NCBI RefSeq assembly: GCF_000835495.1 | Contig: NW_015622547.1 | Location: 1,550,001-1,614,000 of the forward strand | Source of the DNA: Cladophialophora immunda | Lineage: Eukaryota > Ascomycota > Eurotiomycetes > Chaetothyriales > Herpotrichiellaceae | DNA: 64,000 nt | Direction of reading: 5' to 3' | Shown: positions 23,278 to 34,818 of the stretch, piece by piece | How positions within the stretch are numbered: the first letter of the stretch is position 1 | Layout: the number at the start of each line of letters is the position of its first letter | Position numbers and translations under genes: made by a program | Notes under the pieces: model-generated | Database searches by the model: none | What the model was told of the DNA's origin: nothing | What the model saw: the letters and a program-made list of their open reading frames with translations, nothing else

Positions 23278-24092
23278 AATTATCCGCGTATATGAAGGCG
23301 TAGGAGACATTATCTGACAGGTTATGATCTCAGGTGAACGGTAAGTTGGCCATAAGAGCACCCACACATACGAAGAAGAATGACCCTAGGCCAGGTTTTG
23401 AAATGCCAGCGTTTTCACCAGAACCCCTGACTAATATGTGTCTTTCTGCGCAAAGAGAGGAGAAGATTCCGATCGAAGTAGGTCCAGGACAGTCTCATCA
23501 TTCATAATCGACGTTCGAGATTGCGCACGCAAAATTAAATGCAACACTAGTACCATCTTCATGGATAGAGATTGTTGCTGACGATTCTCCTGAAAATCTC
23601 TACCGAAGACTATCTCAAGAATGCTGATTGAACGGTATCCTAGTAGTTATTGTGAGCCAACCCTTATGATCAGAGTCAGGAGACGTATTTTATTACTACG
23701 AATATTCATATAGAAGTGGTTATCTAGGTCCCGGGTAGGTTTATAGGCGGGTAGACGGATCTCGTAATTATCCAGATGTCGCTAGCTCAATAATCCTATT
23801 CGTACAATGTAACGGAAAGTCTAACACATGCTATGGAGGCTTCAGGTCGCCGCTGTCTGTGGCGTATGTTGCAGATGAAAGTAAGGGATGGAGGGCACTT
23901 GGCGCGCATATGTGTGAAATCACATGCCTTCCTTTGTGTCACCACCTCATAGGCGCGTCCAGTTGTTTGGTGGTTGGCCGCAATCACTTTCTACTGGAAT
24001 CAGCCTCACACAATACTTGCTACCTGCCCATCTCATCATCGCAAGAAATAGAGTCAGCAAAAGAAGGCTAGCTCTCATCATCATCAAGCACC
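23278..24092. other. Intergenic, no gene recognised
   Basis: An 815 bp stretch between the MmgE/PrpD gene and the SET/TPR gene, probably the edge of the catabolic block. No coding or repeat signal seen. Confidence 0.5.
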
Positions 24093-26439
24093 ATGGACAC
24101 ACACGATGTCTCAGACGTTCCACAATATGTCCAGCTCCTATCAAAGCAGCGAAAGAATCTCCAAGATGCCCAATCTCGCAAAGGACAGCGCCCGCAAGCA
24201 AGACGATCCCGAGAAGAAATCATGATGAAGTTCATGTTTAGTGTTATGATGAAGCAGGCTGGACCAAACCTTCAGTACAATATGAGGTCGTCATTCGTTC
24301 CCCCAGCCTATCCTCCCTGCATCAGCCCCTTCTCCGACCTCAAGAAAATCATGATCAAAGATCTTCTTCTTGAGACCCACCATAGAGGCACCTACCTTCT
24401 GGTGAGGTCGACTACCCCACCAGATAAAATGAATGCGATTATGACCATCGTGGAGGACGAGCTCAAGGACGTTGTCATGCTGCAGCTGTACTATCAAGAG
24501 GGGGATAATGACTGTGCGATCGAGGATATTGCTGGAGAAGGGATGATCCTGATTGTGCGAGAACCATACTTCAAGTTAATGTCTGATGGAGAGCATGGGG
24601 TCCGTGTCGACCATCTCTCCGATGTCATATACCTTCCAGTATATGATGAGAGAGTCCCGAATTGCTGGCAGACAAAAACTGCGGAGTTTATCACCTCAGC
24701 AGATGCTTGGAAGACTAAAGGAAATGATCACTTCAAAAAGTCCAAGTACAGAACTGCCATTGAATGGTAAGTCTTCATGAAAGATCTCCAGGGGCTCAAG
24801 CTCAGCAGTTCAACAGCTACACGAAAGCCCTCGATTGTTCCCCAGCCGCAGAAGAGGCTCAAACCATCAAACTCAACCGGTCTCTCGCCTTCCTGAAGGA
24901 AAAGCAGTTCGAGGCCGCTCTTGCCGATCTGGAATCCTTGCAATCTCCTCAACATGCCACCGAGAAAGCTCTGTACCGCAAAACCCTGTCTTTGTACAAC
25001 CTCGGAAGATATCGAGAATGTTGTGAAGTTCTCAAAACTCTCCGTCTTAAGTATCCCGATAACGAAGCAGCCAAGGACAAATTCAGTCAAACCATCCACC
25101 GTCTTACAGAACAGGAGAGCGGCAGGTACAACTTCAAGCAGTTGCGCGCAGAGGCCGCCAAATTACGCCCGCCGCACCTGGATCATTCCACATATGTAGG
25201 TCCAGTATCCATCAGAAAATCGAATGGTCGGGGACGCGGCCTCTTCACCACAAAGGCAGTCAAGGCCGGCGAGCTACTGTTGTGCGAGAAAGCTTTCGCG
25301 CATGCCTTCGTCGATACTGAAAAGGCAGGGGGCTTGGAGAATGTGACCATTCTGGTAAACTCGGAAACCAGCTCCATGACTGTGGGAGCTCAATCAGAGC
25401 TCATCAACTTGATCGTCCAGAAGCTGTATCGGAACCCCTCTTTGGCAACAGTCATCACCAGCCTTCATCACGGCTCGTACACGCCTGTCAATGTTTCTGA
25501 GGTTGATGGCACGCCGGTGGTTGACACGTGAGAGACCCATTATTTCGTCGCTGGCTCAGAGGTGGTGCTGACTATCCCAGATTCCTCGTCGAGCGTATCA
25601 TAAACCTGAACTGCTTCGGCTGTCCACTTTCGTCTCGCGAGTCACACCTGCGTACTATGGATGACAAGGCCGAACAAAAGGTCATCGCGAACGAGAAATT
25701 ATTCCACTCTTGCGGTATCTGGCCTATGGCATCATACATAAACCATTGCTGTTACAGTAACGCCAGAAGGGCCTTCATCGGAGATATGATGATAGTTCGC
25801 GCCACGCGAGACCTCGCGCCTGACACCGAGATCACATTCTGGTACCACATGCCTGATCCTATCCGTTATGAGGAGCGACAGAAGAAATTCCGGCATTGGG
25901 ATTTCAAATGTGACTGCATCATATGCCAGGACGACGAGACCACAAAGAAGAGTGTCTGGCAAAAGAGAAAGAGTCTGAGGGCTGATGCTCAGAAATATCT
26001 CAATTCTGGCAAAAAATCGGATGCAGCCCGGATTGAGACTATCCTCGTTGCAATCACTGCCACATATCCTCGACCCGCATCTGAAGCGCCTCGTCTGTGT
26101 GTATGGGATGTCCAGCTGGCTCTTGCAAAGATGTATCTCGACCATCAGCAAACAGTCAAAGCCGTCGAAGTGGGACTAAGATCTCTGGAATCTCTCGGTT
26201 ATGTCATTGATGGTGGGAGACTGCCACGCACTGTGGGCACGCCCATGGCTGTGAAGCAGTGGGGGTTGATGGAGGACCGTCTCATCGAGTGCTGGATGCT
26301 TCTCTCTCGGGCTTACAGCTTGGTGGCGCCAGATCTCGAGAGCCAGGCGACTGGGTACGCCAGGACTTCGTACAAGATCTGCGTTGGGGAAGATGAGAGT
26401 TTTGACGAGACATACGGGAGGATTTTCAGGCAGCCGTAG
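24093..26439 (+). CDS. SET-domain protein with TPR repeats
   Basis: A 747-residue protein, probably a lysine methyltransferase of the SMYD/TPR-SET type. Exons are 24093-24766, 24817-25527 and 25581-26439. The first intron is only 50 bp; its acceptor (at 24816) is the one that restores the TPR consensus AIECYTKALD, and earlier AGs break the frame. TPR-like helices cover about residues 210-330. The split SET domain starts at GRGRGLFTTKAVKAGE and contains the NHCCYSNARRAF motif, which normally bears the S-adenosylmethionine contacts. It ends with a cysteine group CDCIIC like a post-SET zinc site. The N-terminal 200 residues are not recognised. Histone or non-histone target unknown. Confidence 0.85.
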
Positions 26440-27008
26440 TTGTCAAGACTGGTTCAATGCTTCACGATGGACATGGACGGTTGCATTAAACCTACACGTG
26501 GACTGTGATAGATTGGGGCAGTTACTGAGCGATGTGCCAGGAGGGACCTACTGGGCCTTTTGCCGCCTGGAGGCAATTCAGAGTCAGACGTGCTTTCAAT
26601 GAAGCTGATCGTTCAGGTAGTTGAACCTCCCGGTTCGAGATCAAAGAAACAAGAGCCATGGCATCGATTTGGCCAGTCAAAAGCTACCGGATAATCACAC
26701 ATCTGTTGATAGTCCCACATGGCAGACAGCCTGCCATCGACGTCTGGAGACAAAAAAAAAAGCGCCAATTCAGAGCGCCAGAGAAGTTTCCGATTCTTGC
26801 GCTCATAAAATCCCTTCCTTCAAACTCTGGTCCCACGAATGTCCGTACACCCTGAAACAATAGCACGCCGCCGGGCCTTCAGAACTATTACCTAGTTTAC
26901 ACAACAAGTCGCCCGTGACTGCGTTGGTCTTTCCGGCTTTGGCGGTAAACAATACCCCGATGGAAGAACGCACCAAGCAGTGAGCCTTGAATGGTACAAC
27001 AAAGACAC
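26440..27008. other. Intergenic, convergent 3' flanks
   Basis: Lies between the SET/TPR gene and the minus-strand zinc-finger gene. A run of ten A occurs near 26752. No gene recognised. Confidence 0.5.
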
Positions 27009-27725
27009 CTAGACGTAACACTTGATGCAGCTTTCAATGTCGTTGAAGGTATCTTCGGGATTCTGATTGCAAGCGTTGCTTGCCACGTGCTGGCACAGAG
27101 CACTCGCGAAACGGAAGTCGGCCTCACAATCGGGGCATTGATACATCAAGCCGTCGTACAATTCGTTGACATATCCGCAATCTCTGATATAGCTATCAAT
27201 GTCGTCCCTATCAATGCCACTCTCGCAGTTACCAGATTCGAGATGGATCATCATCGCAGAGAATTCGGAGAACAGGCGGTCGCAGCCAAGGCATTCGATC
27301 TCCAAAGGGAGGTGGCTTCGCTTGTGCTATCAATGGCGTTTCAGGTCAGTTCGTCCTCAACAGACTGCACACGTCGAAACTCGGACACGGACCTGCATCA
27401 GATCGTTGACTTTGCGGAAATACTTGCCGCAATCCATACACATGTTATGAACATCGACATCGTGGGATTCGAGTAGGGCTGCAGTGCTGAAATCCAAGTC
27501 ACAGGGCGTGCAGATATTGTGACGGGGGGAGTTGTCCACATGGGCCTGGCGCGCCGCAGGCGAGACAAACAGCCACTGGCACCGCTCACACCACTCGCCT
27601 TGGTGGACTTCGGCATTACGGCAGTGATTCAAGAGGCCATTGATAAAGACGAATTGTCGATCACAGGGAATGCAGACGCAGGTAGCCCCTTCATTGAGAA
27701 TTTGCAGCTGATTTTCTCTGACCAT
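27009..27725 (-). CDS. Small C2H2 zinc-finger protein
   Basis: A 214-residue protein made almost entirely of spaced Cys2-His2-like fingers. Exons are 27393-27725 and 27009-27320, with a 72 bp intron lying inside a finger. Finger starts are visible at CIPCDRQF, CERCQWLF, CTPCDLDF, CMDCGKYF, CLGCDRLF and CPDCEADF; several end in irregular H/C spacings, which suggests protein or RNA contact as much as sequence-specific DNA binding. The start at 27725 is the first ATG; the frame continues upstream but without ATG. Similar multi-finger proteins are common in ascomycetes and have no assigned role. Confidence 0.75.
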
Positions 27726-28261
27726 GGTGATGGCACACTTTTGACCTGGTGTCGCTGTCCCTAACAAGAGGACAGTGAGGTTGGAGTGAGAGCTATCCGC
27801 AAACGGGGGCTACATAGCACCTAGGCAACACTAGGTCGGTATTGGTGCGGAGCAGCTTGGCAGAGTGCAAACAATGCAAATACTGCAAACTCTTCAAACA
27901 CTATAACCGCGAGCTGAGTGAAGTTACTTCCTCATTCGTCGTGAAAGAATATCTGATTTTGACAGCCTCGTTGCATGGATCCATGCGTAGCCTTGCCGGA
28001 GCTCGGATGCGGGGAAGTGCGCGGCTTACTTCATAGTCCATAGAGGGACCATGAAACGCACCGAGTCTCCAGCTTTTTAGGCGCAGGGAACATCTCCTCC
28101 ATCCGCAAACTTCTCGAGCCATCTCAGCCCCAGAAAGACGTCATATACACAATTTGCGCTCGGAACTTTGCCCCCCAACTTCCTCTGAGAGAATAAATCT
28201 TCACGGATCTGACTTTGTCGTGGGAGTACTCGGTGGACAGCTCCCTCTCCCATCTCCCGTG
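27726..28261. promoter_or_regulatory. Divergent promoter region, C2H2 gene and VTA1
   Basis: A 536 bp gap between two divergent start codons. Nothing beyond the expected promoters recognised. Confidence 0.4.
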
Positions 28262-29926
28262 ATGGCTGCTCAAGTGCCAGCTGCATTGAAGACAGCCGAC
28301 ATTACCCGCTTCGCCCACCGCGCAGCCCAACTCGAGAAACCCAAGCCTATCATAGCATACTGGTGTATGCCTCCTACCCTCCTTCAGATCTCCAACGGTG
28401 ATTAACCTGTTCCCAGGCGAATACTGGATTGTCAACCAAATCCTGTCCAAGGGCCTTCACAATGCAGACCAAGAGAGCTTGGTCTACACGACAACATTGA
28501 TGGACAAGCTGGAGAAGGTGCGTCTTGAGCTACCGGGGTCATAAGCCTTGCTGATCTTCTGTCACAGTTCAAGTCTGAACATGCCCAAGAACCTGCGGTG
28601 ACCGACGATATCGTGGGAAAAGCATACGTGGAACAGTTTGGTCTGGAAACATTTGAAAGGGCGGACAATGCGGTGCGCGCAAACAAGGCTTCAAGGCAGA
28701 CGGCGGACACTTTCCAGGCTTCAGCCACCTTTCTCGACCTGCTCCAGATCTGGGGTGCTGTCGACCCCGAAATTGCCGCCAAAATCAAGTTCGCAAAGTA
28801 TCATGCCTTGCGGATCGCGAAAGCGTTGAAAGCTGGGGAAGATCCAAATTTGTCCAACCCCAAACCGCAAACTCCGAGTGAGGAGGCTCTCCCTGCTCTG
28901 GACCCGGATGATGCAGAGGTGAGGGCGTTAGAAGGAGGTAGGGAAGTCACTAAACCAAGACAAGCCTCTGTTGTTGAAGTGCCCGACGAGGCCGACAAGA
29001 TCCAGAGAAGCCTTGCACAGAAGTCACTGCTCGATGAATCCTTACATCCCTCCAGAGACACATCAATGCCACCTCCAGCCACCAAGCAACCTTCAGTCGC
29101 TGACGTTCCTGACGAGGCAGATCGTATCCAGAGCGAGCTTGCTCGTCAATCATCCATCGACCAGTCACTGCACCCATCGAGAGCGCCTTCTGTTCCACTG
29201 GGGAGCGACGTTTCTCCTTTACCGGAACAAGATCCTGCTTCATTCTACACCAATCGGGCCGATCCAGCTGATATCTCTCCACTGGAGCCTCCCTCTGAGC
29301 GGAAACCTTCAATAGGAGGTAACTATTTTCCTGTGGTACCATCGGCCCCAGCAGAGCCGGTTCTCCCATCGCCACCAGCAACGGTAGGCGGAGCTGCCCC
29401 AGACTTGCCCTCTGCACCTTCAGGCCTCGGAAATATCAACACAGATATCCCTCCAGCACCGTCAGAACCGTCTCTTACATCCGCGAGAAGCGAGCTCGGC
29501 GCCGCTCTCAATCACCCACCTCGTCACCAATCTCCTCCACTTCCCCCTCACCGCCACGGCACCCCCCTTCAACAAGCCCCGGTCGATCATACTGCCCAGA
29601 TCCCTCCCAATTTCCAACCTCAAGTCCCACCTCCTCAGCTTCCCATCAATCCGCCACAAGTACGACACGCCCGTGGTCCTGTACCACCTATCCCTCATCA
29701 GCAACAAGCACCAAGTTCCATAGCAGCGCCGTCGCCGATCCATCCTACGCGAATGGCAGTAGTCCCACCTCCCCAATCTCAACCAGTCAGCGTTGAGGTC
29801 GATGAAGAGGCGATCTTGAAGGCGCAGAAGCATGCCAGGTGGGCGATTTCCGCCTTGAATTTCGAGGATGTGCCCACTGCAATTGAGGAGCTGAGGGGAG
29901 CATTGGCCTGCTTGGGCGGGATATGA
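28262..29926 (+). CDS. VTA1: Vacuolar sorting protein VTA1 homologue
   Basis: Cofactor that stimulates the Vps4 ATPase in ESCRT-III disassembly at multivesicular bodies. Exons 28262-28364, 28417-28517 and 28568-29926 give 520 residues. The N-terminal domain is recognisable from the MIT-like start (DITRFAHRAAQLEKPKPIIAYW, written here in part), CEYWIVNQIL across the first splice, and FLDLLQIWG. The C-terminus AILKAQKHARWAISALNFED is the conserved Vps4-binding segment. The linker is proline-rich and longer than in yeast Vta1 (330 residues). It contains two diverged copies of a unit of about 30 residues built on VPDEAD and SLHPSR (about 28972-29069 and 29095-29192). Surrounded by other conserved genes. 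Confidence 0.93.
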
Positions 29927-31121
29927 TTGCGAGACACCATGGAATCCACGTGTTGTTGCCTGATACATCCGCCATCGAACGTCCGCGGAGTTGGCAAAGC
30001 TAGATGTTCCATCCGCGGCCTATTGTGGAATGTACGTTTCCTTGAAAGCAACATGTGTTACTCACAAGAACACATGCTTTGGAATCCTCTGTGCTGCAGT
30101 CTCACGGGTTTCTCTTGCCCGGAAATGCTATGCCACGGCGCACCAGGCACGGTATTCGAATTGACATCGCGGTCATTGCCGGAAGTAGCTAAGTGGTCAA
30201 CCATTGGGACCTGCATTGAACCAGATTCCTGACTCGAAACCATGCCGCATCCAACACCGAGCGGTCTTTGACTGGTGAACCTGCCCGTCACGAATCAGCT
30301 GAACAGGAAAGAAACTCCGAGGACGGCATGCCGTTGATTTTATACAGCGTAAAATTGCCGGTAGCGCTCACCTATACACTACCCCTGCCATGCCTTACTA
30401 CAATACCTTGCCTTACCCTGCACTGTTTGCTTTTCTCAAACAGCCGTACCGCCGCTCGGAAGGACCGAGACAGCCGGCACACGGAACGAGTCTGAAGACG
30501 CAAGACACGCAATCGCCAGCAAGCAGAGAGACGCATGAAGGACTGCAGATTCCGATCATCGAGAGTCAGAAGTCTCTGGGAATGACAAAGGTCGCGAGAA
30601 CAACGGCTTTTACAAGCGTGGGAGCACAGCCACCCTATTATGGGCGAGCAAGGTCGGGGGCGCGACGGAGTCAAAGTTCCTGGGCGAAATGGGGGAATAT
30701 GGTCCTGGAACCGAAATGAATTGAAATGAAACTCGAGATGGGATGAAATAGTAGGAACGAGGATTCGCCCTCTTCGCAGTCCTATTCTACTTTTGCGCTC
30801 CTTTTTTTTTCTCTGGCCTTTCTTTCCCATGTTCTCTCTCCTCGTGATTCGTCAAAAACTCATCGCTTTGCCACTCAAGGCACGAATGTCCAATTACCTA
30901 CAGCACCTAAGTACTGTAACTTCTGTCCCCTTCCTTGATTGATCAGATTCCGCTTTGAACTCGTGATGGGAGCAAGTTTGGTCTCAGCGGGTTTGTGGCG
31001 ACCTCATTCCGTACGCATGACCAGACGGAGTTTGCGTTGCCCAACCTGCAAGTTCGGATTCAGAACGAAAAAAGGGTCGTGACGTTGATGGTATGTAACC
31101 GAGCAACTCGGTCGCTGAGGT
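29927..31121. other. Intergenic, convergent 3' flanks
   Basis: About 1.2 kb between VTA1 and the NCBP3-like gene. Short frames on both strands around 30268-30830 are open but carry no recognisable domain. A T run lies near 30805. Confidence 0.5.
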
Positions 31122-32769
31122 TCAGTCAAACAAATCTCCTGCTCTCCTCCTCACCCGCTTTTCCCTGACCGGCTCGTCGAATAGCTCCTTTCCTTCGTTC
31201 CCCTTGCTGCTCCGACTGTACTGATTGGGAAACAACTCCTTGACTTCCAAAGCGCGGCCCTTGATACTCAGCCCTCCGGAGCCTTTGATGCTGAAACCTC
31301 CAGGACCTCCATTCTCGGATAATCCTTTGATGGATAGGCCGCCAGCATTGCCGCCACTTGACGGAAACAATTCAACTCCCGCATTTGACGCCCCATTCCT
31401 CATTGACTTGGTGCTGTCAATCGAAATACTCTTTCTAGCAAACCTCTCCGCGAGATTCTCTTCATTCTTGGCGTCCATGGCATGGCTTCTGCGGTGATTT
31501 GAGCGAGGGGAGGTTTGTGCGGCGGATATTAGATCAGCCTTCAGTCGCTTCGCTGCGGCGGTATTGGCACGATTTTGTGTGGCATCGACGGTCGGTCTAG
31601 GTGGTGCAGGAGCTTGATCGGTCGACATTGAGGTATCTGCATCCGTAGCTTTGTTGGGAAAGAGTTCCAGTCTATCAGATCGTAGACCACCACCGATCTT
31701 GGAGTCTGAGGTGGAAGATTCAAACAGTTCCTTTCCTGCGTTGGAGCGGAAGCGGTCACCGCGATCGCGATAGCCTCTCCGTCGAATCCGTCTATCATCG
31801 TCTGAATCTGAGATGTCGATATCATCGCTGCTACGTGTTCGCGCGCCTGGACTGGCGCTCCGTCGTCTCGTCTTTGTGACGCGCGAAAACAGATCTCGTC
31901 CTCTTGCTTTGTTGAGCTCTGTGTCCGTCGTGGGTGCATCATCGTACATGTTTGCCGAGAAGCCCCCGGCATCATCTCCGGTCGCACGGTCGTTGTCTCT
32001 CCTTCGTCTGTGGAGTTCGCGGTCGTCAAATCTTCTACGCCGGTAGTCACCACGACTGGTTTCGAACTCTCTTCGCATTCGCTCCGTGGGGTCTTGGTCG
32101 GGGTGCATGAGGTAGTATCTGCTTGCATCTCTAGCACCTTTCTTCTTCCTGTCACCTTGCTGAGCAACGCGAACCGCAAGCATACTTCCAGGCCTACTGG
32201 CCAATTGTTTCGCAGAGCGCAGTTCGAACGGGTTATCGGCCAATTCTTCGATCGTGATGGGATTGGCGAGGAACGCCAGCTGCGCTCGTTTCGCAGTGTC
32301 GCTGTCGTTGAAGCAAATGTTCGCCGAAGTATCGTCGATCCATTGGACATGTACGTTGTCGCCGACTTCACTAAAGTGGTCGTGTACAAAGGCAAGGATG
32401 TCGTTTGTGTGCATTTCGTCGACGCCGCGAATATGGATTTTGCTCCACTGCGGCTCGAGAGCGGGATCTTCGGTATAGATGGCCGGGATGAGGTTGGCGG
32501 AGTCGGTGGTAGCGGGCGCACCGGATGGGACAAATGAGGGTTCTTCGCCTTCCTGTATGGGTGATGAGTATGTGTATACGTCTTCCTGCTGGGTGAGGGA
32601 GATATGCGGGTGATCGTACTTCAAGTTCGAACTCATTATCAAGAGGTGGTCCCTGATCATCCATGTCCATGTCAATGTCGATATCCATCAGATCGGCGTC
32701 CTGCGCCGCCGTGGACATTGCCGATTGCATAGCTAGTGCCATTTTGTGAGTGGAGGAGGATGAGTTCAT
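31122..32769 (-). CDS. NCBP3-like nuclear cap-binding subunit
   Basis: A 526-residue protein, exons 32620-32769 and 31122-32552. The 67 bp intron (32553-32619) is chosen over a 34 bp alternative that uses an earlier CAG; both keep the frame. An RRM-like segment is followed by the signature VQWIDDTSANI, which matches the WLDD-type motif of human NCBP3 (C17orf85), a partner of CBP80 in mRNA export. The N-terminus is acidic and methionine-rich; the middle is rich in Arg and Asp. The C-terminal half carries repeated [DE]LF motifs (RDLFSR, KELFES, LELFPN, VELFPS, KELFPN, KELFDE, GDLFD) and glycine-rich GLSIKG copies. Assignment rests on the single motif plus layout. Confidence 0.78.
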
Positions 32770-33527
32770 GGGGACTTCGGAGTGCCAGGATCAGGCTGCA
32801 GTCTGTTTGAAAGAGGAATTTGACTTCTGAAGAAAGGCTAAGAGTGATGGTACATGTTCGAAAGTGACAACGCGAGGCTGTTACGACCGAGGATTGTGAA
32901 AAAGCTGCTAGCCGAATAACTAGTTCAAATCAGCCGCGATCTGGCTGGTCAAGCAACGTAAATAGCGGAATGGGGATATGAAAGGTATTTGAGTCATATA
33001 ATACAGATGGGGTCAAGGTCAGAGGAAGATGACGGCAAACAAAGAAAGGGTTGATATTACATGGTGGGAAATGCGAGGCTCGGAGCAGCTTCGAGCCTCG
33101 AAGTCTCAAGGCTCGATATCATTTCTTGGATAATCCCGATTCGGCATGAAGGTGCCGCTGTTTTAGTGCGAGTCTCCTCACCTGTGCAACTCCGCATTTC
33201 CCTCCCCGCCGAGCCGACTCCAAGAAATAAATTATTTCAGTCTGACGCCGCCCCAACGCAGTTGAATTATGTGACACTTCTCGGTTGTTTTCTCGTCAGA
33301 CATACCGCTCGACTCCCCATCAGCTCCATTTCTTCTCGCTTCACAACGAAACAGTAATGGCAAACCTCGGATGATGCGTCCCTATATATATCCGGGCAAG
33401 GAAAGTTTGTTGTAAGGCTCTTAGATGAAGGGATCATACTCCCGGTCGCACCTTAGGTAAGACTCAGAAAGTCTGCTTCGATCCAGATCCCATGTCCCAT
33501 GCTTGTTCGTCTTGATGATCTTGCTCC
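32770..33527. promoter_or_regulatory. Divergent promoter region, NCBP3-like gene and TauD gene
   Basis: A 758 bp gap between divergent starts. A TATA-like run (ctatatatat) lies near 33381-33390, about 140 bp before the dioxygenase ATG. Confidence 0.4.
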
Positions 33528-34451
33528 ATGAATGCCATAAAAGCTTTGAGACTGGTCCCCTCCATTCGTCCTAATTTACGCAACGCCATTTCTCCTTCTG
33601 TGAGAATGTCGAGCAAGAGAGGGATCTCGATACAGCGGGTGGCCGGGTCCATAGGCGCTGAGATCCACGACGTCGATCTCTCTGCCCTCTCTGAAAACCC
33701 AGGCATTGTCAGGGAGATTCGGGAGGCCCTGTTACAATATCAAGTCATATTCTTCCGCAATCAAAGCTTGGAACCCAAAGAATACCTCGACTTCACGGCC
33801 CACTTTGGCAAACCGGTCGAATATCCCTTTGTCCGCGGCATTGACGGCTATCCCGAAATCATACAAGTCCTCAAACAAGAACATGAGACCATCAACTTTG
33901 GAGGTATCTGGCATTCGGACACCTCCTACTTCGAGAATCCACCTATGGGATCGGTTTTGATGGCCAAAGAGGTCCCGCCGTACGGTGGTGATACGTTATT
34001 CGCGAATCAATATGCCGCATATGAGTCCCTTTCCGAAGGACTCAAACAGACCCTCTCCACCTTGAAGGCAGTGAGCACCTCAGCAAAGGCCGACGCCAGC
34101 AAGACTCGCGAAGACCGCATCCGTGACTCCGGAAACGCCTCGGCCCAATCCTCGCTGGAGGCGGTTCACCCTGTTGTCCGGACACACCCTGAAACAGGAA
34201 GGAAGGCCCTCTACGTCAACGTCGCGCATACCTCCCACTTTGAGGGCTGGACAGAGGAGGAATCCGCCCCACTGCTGCAATACCTGTTTCAACACCAAGT
34301 TAAGCCAGAATTCACATGCCGGTTCCGTTGGGAAGTGGGTAGTATCGCCTTCTGGGACAATCGATGCGCACAGCATAACCCAATCAATGACTACCATGGA
34401 TTTCGCCGGAGGATGTTGAGGATTACCTTGGAGGGAGATCGGCCTGTATGA
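33528..34451 (+). CDS. TauD/TfdA-family 2-oxoglutarate dioxygenase
   Basis: Non-haem iron enzyme, 307 residues, single exon. It couples oxidation of a sulfonate or related acid to 2-oxoglutarate decarboxylation. The iron triad is visible as HSD in IWHSDTSY and the distal histidine in NRCAQHNPINDYHG; the arginine following in FRRRM is the usual 2-oxoglutarate anchor. A basic, hydroxylated N-terminus of about 27 residues (up to a second Met in VRMSSKR) could be a mitochondrial presequence, or the true start may be that second Met. Fungal relatives are often called alpha-ketoglutarate-dependent taurine dioxygenases; the substrate is not settled by sequence. Confidence 0.9.
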   Translation: MNAIKALRLVPSIRPNLRNAISPSVRMSSKRGISIQRVAGSIGAEIHDVDLSALSENPGIVREIREALLQYQVIFFRNQSLEPKEYLDFTAHFGKPVEYPFVRGIDGYPEIIQVLKQEHETINFGGIWHSDTSYFENPPMGSVLMAKEVPPYGGDTLFANQYAAYESLSEGLKQTLSTLKAVSTSAKADASKTREDRIRDSGNASAQSSLEAVHPVVRTHPETGRKALYVNVAHTSHFEGWTEEESAPLLQYLFQHQVKPEFTCRFRWEVGSIAFWDNRCAQHNPINDYHGFRRRMLRITLEGDRPV

Positions 34452-34818
34452 AAGCTGTCAACGGAGGGCTTGAACATCGTTGGAAGACGCTGCGTCGCCC
34501 ACTGTTATCAGGGAAGCCCATTAGATGGGTTAGCAGAGGATAGCCGTGGTTCGTGAATAGACTGAAGGATATATGACTGAAGCTCATTTGCAATCAAAAT
34601 AAGTCTATTTCTCAATGATCCTGCAGAGCTTTCCGCTGCAGACCCGGCCTGCCGTGTCTGATGTCTGATGCTCACCAAGCACGCTCAATATGTAACTATC
34701 TCTACCTGGTCGTTGATTAAAATTCCATTTCCATGATATCGCTCCTTATGCTTTTGGTGCCCGTCATTTCGTTTGTCCTGGTTAAAGTAAAACACATGCA
34801 ACGCAACCCGGCCTTCTT
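34452..34818. other. Intergenic, convergent 3' flanks
   Basis: A 367 bp gap between the dioxygenase and the acidic Myb-like gene. Nothing recognised. Confidence 0.5.

Noticed and set aside
24767..24808. Earlier acceptors for the first intron of the SET/TPR gene
   Set aside because: The CAG acceptors before 24816 put the downstream TPR sequence out of frame or create a stop; only the 24816 acceptor restores the consensus.
30372..30830. Arg/Ser-rich minus-strand frame between VTA1 and the NCBP3-like gene
   Set aside because: Low complexity, no motif, and it contains a long A/T homopolymer at one end.
32586..32619. 34 bp intron in the NCBP3-like gene
   Set aside because: It keeps the frame but is shorter than any other intron here; the 67 bp version using the next acceptor is of normal size and also in frame.
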